Assembly (NCBI RefSeq): GCF_002101705.1
Contig: NZ_LQPC01000027.1
Coordinates: 215,839-279,838, forward strand
Length of the DNA: 64,000 nucleotides
Source of the DNA: Mycolicibacterium iranicum
Lineage (GTDB): Bacteria; Actinomycetota; Actinomycetes; Mycobacteriales; Mycobacteriaceae
Direction of reading: 5' to 3'
Shown: positions 17,165 to 25,934 of the stretch, piece after piece
Numbering within the stretch: position 1 is the stretch's first letter
How the letters are laid out: each line of letters opens with the position of its first letter
The notes under the pieces: model-generated
What the model was told of the DNA's origin: nothing
Seen by the model: only the letters and a program-made list of their open reading frames with translations
Database searches by the model: none
Program-made: the position numbers and the translations under genes

Positions 17165-17887
17165 TCAGTTCGCGGCGTTCGTGATCATCGTGTCCGCGAT
17201 TTCGGCAGCCTCGTCGGTGATGTCGTAGCCGCACGCCCACGCCTCGACCGTCAGGTTCGACACGTGAGACAGCGCGTGCTGGCATGACCAGCCGTCGGCA
17301 CCTTCCTGAGTCGTCATCTGGGTGATCAGGGTGTCGTCGACAGAGACGTCACCGATTTCCCAGAGGTACTCCCCCTCGCCCACGACAATCGCGTCGTTCG
17401 CGCAGTCCTGCCACGTTGCCAGAGAACGGTCGAAGAATTCCTTGGCGTTCTGCTCGGCCGGATAGAGCACCGCGGTCTGTTCCACCCAGTGGTCGTTGTC
17501 CTCGTCGGGTTCACGTGCCACTTGGTCACGCACAGCCGTCCAATCGGTGCCCTCGTAGACGGGCGCCTCGGCGCCGTACACCGCGCCCAGGCAGTCAGGA
17601 TCGGACACGTTCTCGGAATTGTCAGTCATCTCGTCGAGCTCGCTGGTGACCTTCATTTGTGTCGACCCGAGGATGCCGTTGATCTCTCCGATGGTCAGCA
17701 GGATCTCGTCGAGATTGGCCTCGTCGAGCGGTGGCACAGTGAGCGAACCGGCTCCATGGCCGCGGACCGCCTGCCCTTCGGTGGTGCTGACACAGCCTGT
17801 GATCAGCACTGATGCTGCCGCGAACGCGCCAACGAGGAAGGCGCGGCGGCGGGCAGCAGAGTCATTCACCGACATATTGTGGGCCAT
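17165..17887 (-). CDS. LppR/PknH_C-like sensor-domain lipoprotein, copy 1
   Basis: 240-residue secreted lipoprotein. It has a signal peptide with a basic start (SAARRR), a hydrophobic core, a lipobox (VLITGC), then an extracellular domain with four spaced cysteines and the pattern SDPDCLGAVYGAEAPVY, HWVEQTAVLYP and SCQHAL, as in the PknH extracellular sensor domain. It is a paralogue of the protein at 26374-27072. In M. tuberculosis only one such gene (lppR) lies between the trehalase and lepA genes. The start is uncertain between 17887 and 17875. Ligand unknown. Confidence 0.8.
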   Translation of the reverse strand: MAHNMSVNDSAARRRAFLVGAFAAASVLITGCVSTTEGQAVRGHGAGSLTVPPLDEANLDEILLTIGEINGILGSTQMKVTSELDEMTDNSENVSDPDCLGAVYGAEAPVYEGTDWTAVRDQVAREPDEDNDHWVEQTAVLYPAEQNAKEFFDRSLATWQDCANDAIVVGEGEYLWEIGDVSVDDTLITQMTTQEGADGWSCQHALSHVSNLTVEAWACGYDITDEAAEIADTMITNAAN

Positions 17888-17919
17888 CGAGCACAGCGGC
17901 CGCGACGTACAGCATTCTT

Positions 17920-18663
17920 TCAGCGAGTCGTGGCGATCTTGTCGAGGATGACGTCTGCGATCGCTACCGCGCCCTTCGCGTCACCCGCGGGCCTCGGATC
18001 GCTGAGTTCCACTTCGACGATGCAGTCCCCGGCGAGGCCGGCAGCGCGCAAACCTGTCGGTGATTCGGTTCCCGCGGAGGTGTGCAGCACATTCGCCGAG
18101 AGCACGCGCTCGCCGAAGGCGACGTCGGTGATCCTGCTGACCTCGTCGGCGCCGTGGCCGGGTAGCTGTAACGACACCGTCTGGCCGTTGCAGCGCCGCC
18201 ACTGCCCCGTCATCGATGCGAAGAACTCCTGCGCGGCGCCGGCACTGGCCATCTGGACGACGCTGAAGAAGCCGGTCACCGGCGGCGCGTCGAATCCGCC
18301 TCCGGCCCACGTGCTGGTGGCCACCGACTGCACGGGTTCGGCGTCGTAGACGATCCGCTGGAGCCGGTAGGCGGAACTGACGCATTCCGCGGGCGCCGCC
18401 TGACCGTCGGCCACGGTGCTCAGCAAGATGTCGGAGTCGCCTTCGACGGGCGGCCCCATCAGGCTGTTCGGACCGGTTCCCAGCACCCCGGACAGTTCAG
18501 GTGCGGTGGGAAGGAACTGGCCCAGCGGGATGGCCGGGGACGGCTGAGCCGCTTCGACGATCGTGACGACGGGTCGAGTGTCGCCTGGGTCGCCGGCACA
18601 CCCGGACAGCCCGAGCGCGACGCACACCGCAGCGGCCGCGCCCGCGGCGAATCTCCCCGACAT
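17920..18663 (-). CDS. Putative sensor-domain lipoprotein
   Basis: 247-residue lipoprotein starting MSGRFAAG, with a hydrophobic core and lipobox GLSGC. The mature part has features seen in mycobacterial PknH_C-like lipoproteins: early LGTGPNSLMGPPV, cysteines around AAPAECVSSAYRL and WRRCNGQTVSL, and a C-terminal CIVEVELSD segment. It lies 32 bp upstream of the preceding lipoprotein gene in the same orientation, so they may be co-transcribed. Anchored on the outer face of the plasma membrane. Similar proteins include LpqA- and LppH-type lipoproteins; no ligand can be assigned. Confidence 0.75.
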   Translation of the reverse strand: MSGRFAAGAAAAVCVALGLSGCAGDPGDTRPVVTIVEAAQPSPAIPLGQFLPTAPELSGVLGTGPNSLMGPPVEGDSDILLSTVADGQAAPAECVSSAYRLQRIVYDAEPVQSVATSTWAGGGFDAPPVTGFFSVVQMASAGAAQEFFASMTGQWRRCNGQTVSLQLPGHGADEVSRITDVAFGERVLSANVLHTSAGTESPTGLRAAGLAGDCIVEVELSDPRPAGDAKGAVAIADVILDKIATTR

Positions 18664-18873
18664 ATGTCCTGGGTAGCACGCCGCGGCGCGGCGCGCGACC
18701 GGGTTCAGAGAACCCTCAATACTTCGCCAAGCACCGCGAGCGCGCGTGTCAGAACGGCAACACGCCGGCCCTGCTGGCATTCCACGCGCATTCGTCGAAG
18801 ACGGGCGCGCGCAGAGCGCCATGGATGTGCGGCGTGGCGGCGTGCAGACACGCGCGCTCGCGGTGCGTCGACG

Positions 18874-19122
18874 TCACTCGCTGTCGATACGCCGTGCCGT
18901 TGCGCGGCAACACCTTTCGAATACTCGTATCACTGCAGGCGCCCACCGCTGCCCTAACCGGTCGACACACGAGACTGTGACGAGCAGTGCGACCAGCAGC
19001 GTCACCAGCCCGAGTATCGGGTGCAGTGCCGCCGAGACCGCGGTCAGGTTGAACGCAGCCACGAGTACCACCACCGTGACGGCGACGAGCTTGGCGCTAC
19101 CCAAGGATTGTGGGCTGGACAT
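18874..19122 (-). CDS. Small two-helix membrane protein at the end of the DAB operon
   Basis: 82-residue protein with two hydrophobic segments (roughly residues 10-30 and 33-52) and a basic, Arg-rich tail. The start at 19122 has a strong AGGAG seven bases upstream, the best sign that it is real. It follows the carbonic-anhydrase-like gene by 65 bp on the same strand and is the last gene before an oppositely biased gap of about 210 bp. Not recognised as a family. It may be an accessory subunit of the carbon pump or simply a passenger. Confidence 0.55.
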   Translation of the reverse strand: MSSPQSLGSAKLVAVTVVVLVAAFNLTAVSAALHPILGLVTLLVALLVTVSCVDRLGQRWAPAVIRVFERCCRATARRIDSE

Positions 19123-19187
19123 CGGCCACTCCTGGAGGCTCTGACGAAATGTGTGACCAAGCGCGCGGACAAGGTACTCACGCGGAC

Positions 19188-19775
19188 CTAGACGAGCTCG
19201 AAGACCTTGCTCACGCTCTCGTCGACAGCACCGATGGTGGCGTGCACCTGCACCTCGCCATCAGCGGAAGAAACTGTGGCGCAGACGATTGCGCACGTTC
19301 GGTCGTCCACTCTGCTGGACAGCATCGGGGAGCGTTGCATCAGGGCGACGCCGGTCTCGACGATATGGGCCGCAGCGACCGACTGGACCGAGTCGGCGAC
19401 CGTCCCGCGCCGCACCACTGAGGCCAGCGCATGCTCGATGACCCGGCGCATGGACCCGCCGGGAAGTTCGGCGTGTTCCCATGCCCGCAGCGCCGCCTGC
19501 ATGGCCGGGCAGTCGTCATGACCGAGCACGACGATCAGCGGGACCTCGAGCTTCTCGACGGCGTACTCGAGGCTGCCCAGCACACTTTTGTCCACGACGT
19601 GGCCCCAGGTGCTGATGTCGAACAGTGCGCCGGCGTCCTGACCGAACACCGCGTCGATGCTGACGGGGGCGTCGGCACACCGGAAGACGGCGGCAACGGG
19701 TTGATCTGGCGACCGTTCATGGGACGGCCGTTGGCCGTCACGCAACTGCTGCCAGGCGGCAAGTGGAAGGGTCAT
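19188..19775 (-). CDS. Beta-carbonic-anhydrase-like protein lacking the Asp-Arg dyad arginine
   Basis: 195-residue protein with the beta-carbonic anhydrase layout: CADAP (Cys33, Asp35), SLEYAVEKLEVPLIVVLGHD and the zinc pair His86/Cys89 in GHDDC. In active enzymes the first motif reads CxDxR; here the Arg is replaced by Pro37. The usual RNAGN loop and the Gly after the second Cys are also changed (GHDDCPA). Zinc binding looks possible, normal hydration chemistry doubtful. The gene lies 26 bp after the PII-like gene in the DAB operon, so a regulatory, carrier or altered catalytic role in carbon handling is likely. Confidence 0.8.
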   Translation of the reverse strand: MTLPLAAWQQLRDGQRPSHERSPDQPVAAVFRCADAPVSIDAVFGQDAGALFDISTWGHVVDKSVLGSLEYAVEKLEVPLIVVLGHDDCPAMQAALRAWEHAELPGGSMRRVIEHALASVVRRGTVADSVQSVAAAHIVETGVALMQRSPMLSSRVDDRTCAIVCATVSSADGEVQVHATIGAVDESVSKVFELV

Positions 19776-19801
19776 GAGCTCCGTCCTTTCGTGATGGTGG
19801 A

Positions 19802-20122
19802 TCAGCTGAAGTACTCGGGCCTGCTGACGTAGGTCTCGGTCACGAACATCACGCCCGACGACGCGTCCAACAGCGGCCGCAGACCGGCGAGCAAAGCCTC
19901 GACCTTGTTGTCGGGTACGACGGTGATGATCAGTTCCAGGGTCGCCTGCTGGTTGAACAGCAATCGGCCCTGGCGATAGCCGTGGTGGCCGAGCCCGGAA
20001 ACCCCGGACAGGCTGGTGTATCCGGTGGCGCCGACGCTCCCGATGAGCTCGCGCACCGCGGCCGCGTCGGTTCCTCCGACGACGACCTCGATCTTGGTCA
20101 TCTTGGTCAGGTTGGGGGTCAT
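19802..20122 (-). CDS. PII-like signalling protein of the DAB operon
   Basis: 106-residue PII superfamily protein of the carbon-associated kind (CPII/SbtB-like). A ferredoxin-like core is evident (KIEVVVGGTDAAAVRELIGS and TLELIITVVPDNKVEALL), with a T-loop region GLGHHGYRQGRLLF. The uridylylation tyrosine context of classical GlnB is absent. Its start overlaps the dabA stop (ATGA, 20119-20122). PII-like proteins encoded beside bicarbonate transporters bind nucleotides or bicarbonate and gate uptake; that role is inferred here from linkage. Confidence 0.82.
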   Translation of the reverse strand: MTPNLTKMTKIEVVVGGTDAAAVRELIGSVGATGYTSLSGVSGLGHHGYRQGRLLFNQQATLELIITVVPDNKVEALLAGLRPLLDASSGVMFVTETYVSRPEYFS

Positions 20123-22677
20123 GGGATCATCTCCTCGTCGTAAACCTGTTGTGCGCGATAGGTTTCAGCCCAGGACCGCCAGCCTGCGCGGGTCCAGCGC
20201 TGCCATGAGTGCGTTGCGTCTTCGCGGGCGGCCACGACGATCCAGTCGTTGCCGAACAGCTGTTGCAGAAGCGGATTCCGCTCGACGACCGTGTCGATGC
20301 GGGCCAGCGGCGCTTGGATGACCGCCAGGAGCCGAAGCGGTTCATGCAGCAGCCGGTCCCCGTAGCTCACCGATTGCCACGGCAGGCCCAGTCGCAGGTC
20401 GCCGGAGTGGCCGGCGATCACCCCGACGTTCCCGACGACGTTGTGGACGGTCTTGCTTCCGGCCCCGAAGACGTCGGGGGCGACGGCAGAGAAGTAGTAC
20501 TGGCAGTTGATCCACTGTGCCACCACCATGGGAGCGGTCAGGATGGTCTCCAGCGCGGTGGCGTCGGCGTCGGCGTCGGCGTCGTAGGAGTGCAGGAAGG
20601 TTCGACGGCGCAGGTCGAGTCCGCGGGTGACGTCTCGCGGCGCGACGATGAATGCGGCGTTGCCTGCCAGCCCCCACTCCGGGTACACCTGTGCCCAGTC
20701 GACCGCTCTGCGCCCGACGTGCCTGGCGGCGGCGCGCGGTGAGAAGCGCCGCCGGGCGCCGGGCAACACCGCGCACCTCTCGGCTGCCAGCGCTCGTCCG
20801 GCACGGGCGAGATCGGCTTCGAGGCGGTCGATGTCGGTGCGGTGGCTGGGAGGAATGAGGTGATCGTCGAGGACGGTGACCCGGTCGGTGGCCGTATCGT
20901 GCAGAGCTGCCACCACATGGGTGTGGTCCGGAATGTCGATGCCTGCGTCGCGCAACTCGTCGCGGACTTCGGCCTGGTTGAGGATGCGCGCCGCAGTGCG
21001 GGCATTGGGGCCACCGCCCTGCCCACCGCAGGCGCCGCAGTCCAATGACGCTTGGTACGGGTTGTTCTCGGTGCCGCTGTGGTGCGCGCACAGGACGACA
21101 AGGCGACCGAATCCGGTTGTCAGACCGATGGTTTTCAAGGTCACCTGGGCAAAGAGCACCCGCTCGTGCAGCGGAATAGATTCCACGGTGAGCATGGTTT
21201 GCGCCTCGGGTGTGATCACGTCGCGTAGCTTCCGCCGCACGCTGGCGACGGCAGCTGGGGCCAAGGTCTTGGCCGCCGACAAAGGAGCCGCGATCCAGCC
21301 GGCAGCTTCTGCGAGGGTGAACGGGCCTGCGGGAGACTCCTTGGCGGCGTGGTAGGCCGACTCGGCCCCGCCCAGCGTGATCGCACCACTGAGGCGACGC
21401 CCGGCGACGCGAAGGGCCTCAGGCGCAGGCTCTTCGGCGATGTGGTGATGCGGCCGGATCAGCACCGGGCACAGGTCAGCCGGTGCGCCGCCGAGTAGGT
21501 CGGTGTACCGGATGGCAACGGCGAAGAACCCTGCGAATCCCAGAGTCTGGTAGCCGCCGCATGATTCGAGGTGACGACGCAGACCCTCTGAGCGGGTGTC
21601 GATGCACGTGACGAGGTGGGTGTGCGCGGGCTCCGGGCTGTAGGGCGCCCGGGACCCCAGTTCGGCGAGAAGCCCATCCTGGTAGTGAGCCTCGAAGGCG
21701 TTCTGCCAGATGAGCGGACGGGCAGGGGCAGGTAACGCGGCGAGGATGCGCGCCGCCGTGGCGAGGTCGGACTCGATGTCACCGGCTAGGCCCCACACCT
21801 TGAAAAGGTGCGCGGCACGATCCCGGGCCGTGGACGGGGCGGACACGACCGGGTCCGCGATCTGGTCGTTCTGGTTCTCTAGAAGCGCCGCTTCATAACT
21901 CAGTCTCATGGCCAGGTACTGCAACAGGTCGATGCCGCCGTCACGATCGGCGCACCAGTTCACGTGCGCCGCCCACCCCGGCAGCCGGGTGAGATGGGCC
22001 TGCAGATAGGTGATCCGGTCCTGATCCGGGATGCCAAGGGCATCAAGCGCTTCCAGTACGCCGTCGTCGGGACGTTCGGCGATGTCGCGCAGCCGGGCGC
22101 GCAGGGTGCGCGGCAAAGTGCGGTCGGTCGGCGCCAGCGCCCGCCACGCGCTGTAGAAGCCCTGCTCCCTGCCGGGCATCGGCCAACCCGCCTCGCCGAG
22201 GAACGCGGCCATCCATTTGGAGGTTTGCGCATCAACCACGCGGGCCGCCTCGCTCCCGTGGTCCTCGGCCCGAGTTCGATACAGCCGCTGCGGTTCTGGG
22301 GCGGGAATGCCATGCAGGAGATCGGCACGCAACAGCGCGGTGGCGCTCAGCCGGTGGTTCCCGAGCTGCAAGTCCGGCTCGTCGGCCAGTATCGGGTAGC
22401 GGCGCAGGAGCGTTCGATCCAGGTCGGCGTCGGTGATACGCCCCTCGCGGTACAGCTTGCGGAATACCGCCTCGCGAAGGGTACCCGGCGTCCCGTAGAG
22501 GTCGCCGGCCCGTCGAACGGCCTGTTCGAACGGCATGGCCTGCAAACCTGCGAGGGGGTTGACCGCGATGAAGGTATCCAGAGGATAGTGGGTCGGCAGC
22601 ACCCGCGCGGCGATTCGAACGTCGCTGCGCAGCCGTGCACGCCGGGAGTCCAGTTCAGTTGACGTGGAATTAGTCAT
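20119..22677 (-). CDS. dabA: DabA, inorganic carbon transporter subunit (DUF2309)
   Basis: 852-residue cytoplasmic subunit of the DAB energy-coupled inorganic carbon pump, thought to hydrate CO2 unidirectionally at a beta-carbonic-anhydrase-like zinc site driven by the membrane partner. The predicted zinc and dyad residues are present: Cys358-Asp360 (VTCIDTRSEG), His532 (LCAHHSG) and Cys547 (DCGACGGQGGG), matching the spacing known for Halothiobacillus DabA. The start at 22677 overlaps the dabB stop by four bases; an upstream in-frame extension would lie wholly inside dabB. Presence in a heterotrophic mycobacterium is notable. Confidence 0.9.
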   Translation of the reverse strand: MTNSTSTELDSRRARLRSDVRIAARVLPTHYPLDTFIAVNPLAGLQAMPFEQAVRRAGDLYGTPGTLREAVFRKLYREGRITDADLDRTLLRRYPILADEPDLQLGNHRLSATALLRADLLHGIPAPEPQRLYRTRAEDHGSEAARVVDAQTSKWMAAFLGEAGWPMPGREQGFYSAWRALAPTDRTLPRTLRARLRDIAERPDDGVLEALDALGIPDQDRITYLQAHLTRLPGWAAHVNWCADRDGGIDLLQYLAMRLSYEAALLENQNDQIADPVVSAPSTARDRAAHLFKVWGLAGDIESDLATAARILAALPAPARPLIWQNAFEAHYQDGLLAELGSRAPYSPEPAHTHLVTCIDTRSEGLRRHLESCGGYQTLGFAGFFAVAIRYTDLLGGAPADLCPVLIRPHHHIAEEPAPEALRVAGRRLSGAITLGGAESAYHAAKESPAGPFTLAEAAGWIAAPLSAAKTLAPAAVASVRRKLRDVITPEAQTMLTVESIPLHERVLFAQVTLKTIGLTTGFGRLVVLCAHHSGTENNPYQASLDCGACGGQGGGPNARTAARILNQAEVRDELRDAGIDIPDHTHVVAALHDTATDRVTVLDDHLIPPSHRTDIDRLEADLARAGRALAAERCAVLPGARRRFSPRAAARHVGRRAVDWAQVYPEWGLAGNAAFIVAPRDVTRGLDLRRRTFLHSYDADADADATALETILTAPMVVAQWINCQYYFSAVAPDVFGAGSKTVHNVVGNVGVIAGHSGDLRLGLPWQSVSYGDRLLHEPLRLLAVIQAPLARIDTVVERNPLLQQLFGNDWIVVAAREDATHSWQRWTRAGWRSWAETYRAQQVYDEEMIP

Positions 22678-24197
22678 CGCGGTGATCCTCCGGTGGCGGG
22701 TTGGACGGTTGCTGCGCTGAGCGCCTGGGTGTATAGGGTTCGTCGTAGGGCCATGGCGACCGGTGACCGGCGCACCGTTGCCAGCGCACCAAGCAAGATC
22801 GCCGCGGCGGTCACGGTCACCCAGACCTCGACCGGGGCGACCGTGGTGTCCGGCAGCGACGATGCAAGGAAGACGGTAATCGCGCTGATCACCGCGACGT
22901 AGCCCACAGCGCAGGGCAGTAGGACGGCCGCGGCGCTGACTGCGCCGGCGATGTCGGGGCGGCGCTTCAGCCACCCCCAGGTAGCCGCCGCACCGGTCAC
23001 CCAGGCGAACAGCAGCAGGGCCTGCTCAGCGGCGTGGGTGTGCGTCCACCTCGAGAGCAGCCCGGTGGCGGCGAGCAACGCGGCGAACGGCAGTGCCGCG
23101 GAGGTGATCTGGCTGAACAACCGCCGGCGCCCGTCCAGAGGCGGCGCGGGGGGCAGTGCGATGAGCCGACGGTGACGGGCGATCGCCGAGCCGGAGGAAA
23201 GAAACAGCGTAGCTTTGTAGAAGCCATGCGCCACAAGGTGAATCACCGTCGCAGCCCAGAGTCCGAGCCCACAGGTCAGGATCATGAATCCCATCTGCGC
23301 CATGGTCGAATAGGCAAGCGCACCTTTGATGTCCGGCTTTACAAGCATGGCCGCCGCGCCGTAGGCCATCGTTGCTGCGCCCGCGGTGACGATGAGGGCG
23401 GTGGCCAGCATTGGACTGGGCAGCGGACTCAGCCGGATCAGCAGGATCCCGCCGGCATTCACCACGCCGGCGTGGAGCAGTGCCGACACCGGGGTGGGCG
23501 CTGCCAGAGTCGCGGGCAGCCAACGGTGAAACGGGATTTGCGCAGATCGGGATAACGCGGCGGTGACGATCAGCACGGCGACGACCGGTGCTGAAGCACC
23601 GTCGAGTTGGGATGCCGGCAGGTCGGTGAGGGTGACGCTGCCCGTCCCGACATAGATCAGTCCCACGGCAAACCAGAGGGCGCTGTCGCCGATCAGGAAT
23701 GCCACCCCGGCACGGCGGACACCGTCGCGAGCGTTTTCGAGATGCCAGTAGGTGCCCAGGAGCAGGCACAATGCGACACCAGCCGCCGTCCAGCCGACAG
23801 CGACGCCGACGATTGTGGTGGCTGTCGCCATCACAGCGGACGCCGTGGTCAGCAAGCCTGCACCGGCGGTGAACCACCAGGCCCGCGAATCCCCCGCGAG
23901 GTAGCGCACCGCAAACGCCTGCGCCACGGTGCTCACCCCGAAGATCAGCAGAAGCACCGTTATTGCCAATCGGTCGGCGCCGAACACGAAGACACTTGTT
24001 CCGACGGTGACCTCCTCGCCGCGGGCAGCGCTCACGGCAAGTCCTGCAGCAAGAAGGAATCCCGTTCCCGCGCTCAAGGAGCCAAACCGCGCCGTTAGCA
24101 CAGGCGCTCTTCGTCCGAGCGTGGCCGCCAACAGGGCGGCCGACAACGGCGCCGAGAGCAACAGCAGGAGCGCGGCGGCTTCATCCCACACCAACAT
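22674..24197 (-). CDS. dabB: DabB, NuoL/MrpA-like membrane subunit of the inorganic carbon pump
   Basis: 507-residue polytopic membrane protein of the complex I/antiporter (proton_antipo_M) family with about 12-14 hydrophobic helices. It contains the typical central segment FHRWLPATLAAPTPVSALLH and the following H-x-H-G-like region (IHLVAHGFYKATLFL). In DAB systems this subunit couples cation flow to DabA. First gene of the operon dabB-dabA-PII-like-CA-like, with ATGA overlaps. No obvious Shine-Dalgarno precedes the ATG at 24197, so the start could lie slightly downstream or be read from a short leader. Confidence 0.88.
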   Translation of the reverse strand: MLVWDEAAALLLLLSAPLSAALLAATLGRRAPVLTARFGSLSAGTGFLLAAGLAVSAARGEEVTVGTSVFVFGADRLAITVLLLIFGVSTVAQAFAVRYLAGDSRAWWFTAGAGLLTTASAVMATATTIVGVAVGWTAAGVALCLLLGTYWHLENARDGVRRAGVAFLIGDSALWFAVGLIYVGTGSVTLTDLPASQLDGASAPVVAVLIVTAALSRSAQIPFHRWLPATLAAPTPVSALLHAGVVNAGGILLIRLSPLPSPMLATALIVTAGAATMAYGAAAMLVKPDIKGALAYSTMAQMGFMILTCGLGLWAATVIHLVAHGFYKATLFLSSGSAIARHRRLIALPPAPPLDGRRRLFSQITSAALPFAALLAATGLLSRWTHTHAAEQALLLFAWVTGAAATWGWLKRRPDIAGAVSAAAVLLPCAVGYVAVISAITVFLASSLPDTTVAPVEVWVTVTAAAILLGALATVRRSPVAMALRRTLYTQALSAATVQPATGGSPR

Positions 24198-24335
24198 ACG
24201 AAGAAAACTACATGTAACTAATTGCGCGTGTCAAATGTTGTGTTTTTTTCTGCACATCTTTGAGATCGATCTGTAACGAAGTTTGTTTCGTGTGTTACTG
24301 TTCGCACTAAAGCCTCGAGAGGAAGGACGCCGACA
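24198..24335. promoter_or_regulatory. AT-rich divergent promoter region between dabB and the CBS-BON gene
   Basis: This 138-bp gap is far poorer in G+C than its surroundings and contains a run of seven T (24243-24249). TGTAAC occurs at 24213-24218 and 24272-24277, and an inverted GTTAC at 24294-24298, so GTAAC and GTTAC arms form a loose dyad with 15 bp between them. These are candidate operators for a shared regulator of the pump operon and the divergent stress-type genes. GAGAGGAAGG at about 24316-24325 serves the CBS gene. Confidence 0.4.
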
Positions 24336-24905
24336 GTGCGCGCAGGAGATGTCATGATTCGCCCGGTAGTTTCGGTGCGGTCCTCGGCGCCACTGCGTGA
24401 AGCCGGTACGGTGCTGGCCGATTACGGCTTCGCCGGACTGCCCGTTGTAGACGAATCTGGTTGCCTTCTAGGCTTTCTCACCGCCGGTGACGTACTTCGT
24501 GCCGGCACCGCGGGTGACGCGACGGCGAACACTGCGATGACTGCTCCCGCGGTTGCCGTCGGTTTTCACTCCGACCTCGACGAGATCGGCCGACTGCTGG
24601 TGCGCCGCGGTATTCGCAGCGTCCCGGTCATTGACGACGAGCGACGAGTGATCGGCATCATAAGCCGAGGTGACCTGCTGCGACTCGACCTGACCAGCGA
24701 CGACGTCATCGCCGTGGGAGCACAGAAGATGCTCGATGGCTACACCGGCAAGCGCCGGTGGATCGCCCAGGTGCGGCAGGGCACGGTTCTTGTCGCCGGA
24801 CATTTCGACAGCGACGCAGAGCGTCGGATCGCCACGGCGCTGATGCGGATGGTCCCCGGCGTCCGCGAGGTGCGCATCGGGGCGGCAATGCCGACCACCG
24901 ACTGA
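24336..24905 (+). CDS. CBS-pair protein with C-terminal BON domain
   Basis: 189-residue soluble protein: two CBS motifs (residues about 5-55 and 70-125, with GFLTAGDVLRAG and VIGIISRGDLLRLD) followed by a short BON domain (IAQVRQGTVLVAGHFDSDAE onward). CBS pairs bind adenine nucleotides; similar proteins in mycobacteria (hypoxic response Hrp1 type and CBS-BON proteins) respond to energy or redox state. It starts at a GTG preceded by GAGAGGAAGG, is divergent from the carbon pump operon and lies 36 bp before terC. It may sense energy charge for this locus. Confidence 0.8.
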   Translation: MRAGDVMIRPVVSVRSSAPLREAGTVLADYGFAGLPVVDESGCLLGFLTAGDVLRAGTAGDATANTAMTAPAVAVGFHSDLDEIGRLLVRRGIRSVPVIDDERRVIGIISRGDLLRLDLTSDDVIAVGAQKMLDGYTGKRRWIAQVRQGTVLVAGHFDSDAERRIATALMRMVPGVREVRIGAAMPTTD

Positions 24906-24941
24906 CTTGATACCGACAGTTCACCAGATCAAGGGAGACCG

Positions 24942-25895
24942 ATGGCCGACGCAATAGTCGTTCCACTGTGGGGATGGGCCGCACTGACCGCGGCCATCGC
25001 GGTGATGCTGGCGATCGACCTTTTCCTGCACCGCGACAACCATGTCATCAGCTTCCGCGAAGCCGCCGTGTGGTCGTCCATCTGGATTGCCGCGGGACTG
25101 GGCTTCGGCGTGATCGTCTGGTGGGTCTACGGCGCCGAGGTCTCAGGAACCTATTACGCCGGTTACCTGATCGAGAAGGCCCTCTCGGTCGACAACGTCT
25201 TCGTCTTCGCGCTGATCTTCACTTACTTCGCAGTGCCGGACCACTATCAGCACAAGGTGCTGTTCTGGGGGGTCATCGGCGCGCTGCTGTTCCGTTTGGT
25301 GTTCATCTTCATCGGCGCGGAACTGCTGGCCGCATTCTTCTGGACGGCCTACATCTTCGGGGCGTTCCTGATCTATACCGCCTACAAGATGGCCTTCCAG
25401 CACGACAACACACTCGAACCGGACAAGAACCTGATCGTGCGATTGGTGCGCCGGGTGATCCCGACAGATCCGCGCTACCACGGGGACAAACTGTTCACGC
25501 GGGTCAACGGCAAGCGGATGGCCACGCTGCTCTTCGTCGTCCTGATCGCGGTCGAGGCGACCGATCTGATCTTCGCGATCGACTCGGTGGCTGCCGTGCT
25601 GGCGATCACCACCAGCACGTTCATCGTCTGGACCGCCAATGCCTTTGCGGTGCTGGGCCTGCGCAGCCTGTACTTCTGCCTGTCAGGGCTGCTCCGACGG
25701 TTCACCCATCTGCACTACGGCCTCGCGGTGCTGCTGGCCTTCGCTGGCGTCAAGCTCATCCTGTCGGAGACTCCAGTCGGCAAACTTCCGATTCCGGTGA
25801 CCCTTGGCGTCATCGTCGTGACGCTCACGGTGTCCATCGTGTGGAGCCTCCTCGCGACCCGAACCGCGAAGGCGGCGAGCGACACGCTGGATTAG
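24942..25895 (+). CDS. TerC/Alx family membrane protein
   Basis: 317-residue integral membrane protein with about eight helices. Signature acidic residues lie within membrane segments (AIDLFLHRDNH; IEKALSVDNVFVFALIF; VEATDLIFAIDSVAAVLAIT), the hallmark of TerC/Alx proteins linked to manganese export and tellurite or alkaline-pH responses. Length is normal. It follows the CBS-BON gene by 36 bp with a GGGAGA ribosome-binding site. Metal export could protect metalloenzymes encoded nearby, but that is a guess. Confidence 0.88.
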   Translation: MADAIVVPLWGWAALTAAIAVMLAIDLFLHRDNHVISFREAAVWSSIWIAAGLGFGVIVWWVYGAEVSGTYYAGYLIEKALSVDNVFVFALIFTYFAVPDHYQHKVLFWGVIGALLFRLVFIFIGAELLAAFFWTAYIFGAFLIYTAYKMAFQHDNTLEPDKNLIVRLVRRVIPTDPRYHGDKLFTRVNGKRMATLLFVVLIAVEATDLIFAIDSVAAVLAITTSTFIVWTANAFAVLGLRSLYFCLSGLLRRFTHLHYGLAVLLAFAGVKLILSETPVGKLPIPVTLGVIVVTLTVSIVWSLLATRTAKAASDTLD

Positions 25896-25934
25896 TGAAA
25901 TGCTTCACACGAATGGGCCGTACCATGTCTTGCG

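Noticed and set aside
20209..20742. 177-residue plus-strand frame opposite dabA, and many similar antisense frames
   Set aside because: Val/Gly/Arg-rich antisense shadows of a strongly supported gene.
22678..22974. 99-residue N-terminal extension of DabA
   Set aside because: It lies entirely within dabB in another frame and is Arg/Gly-rich; the ATGA overlap start gives the expected protein.
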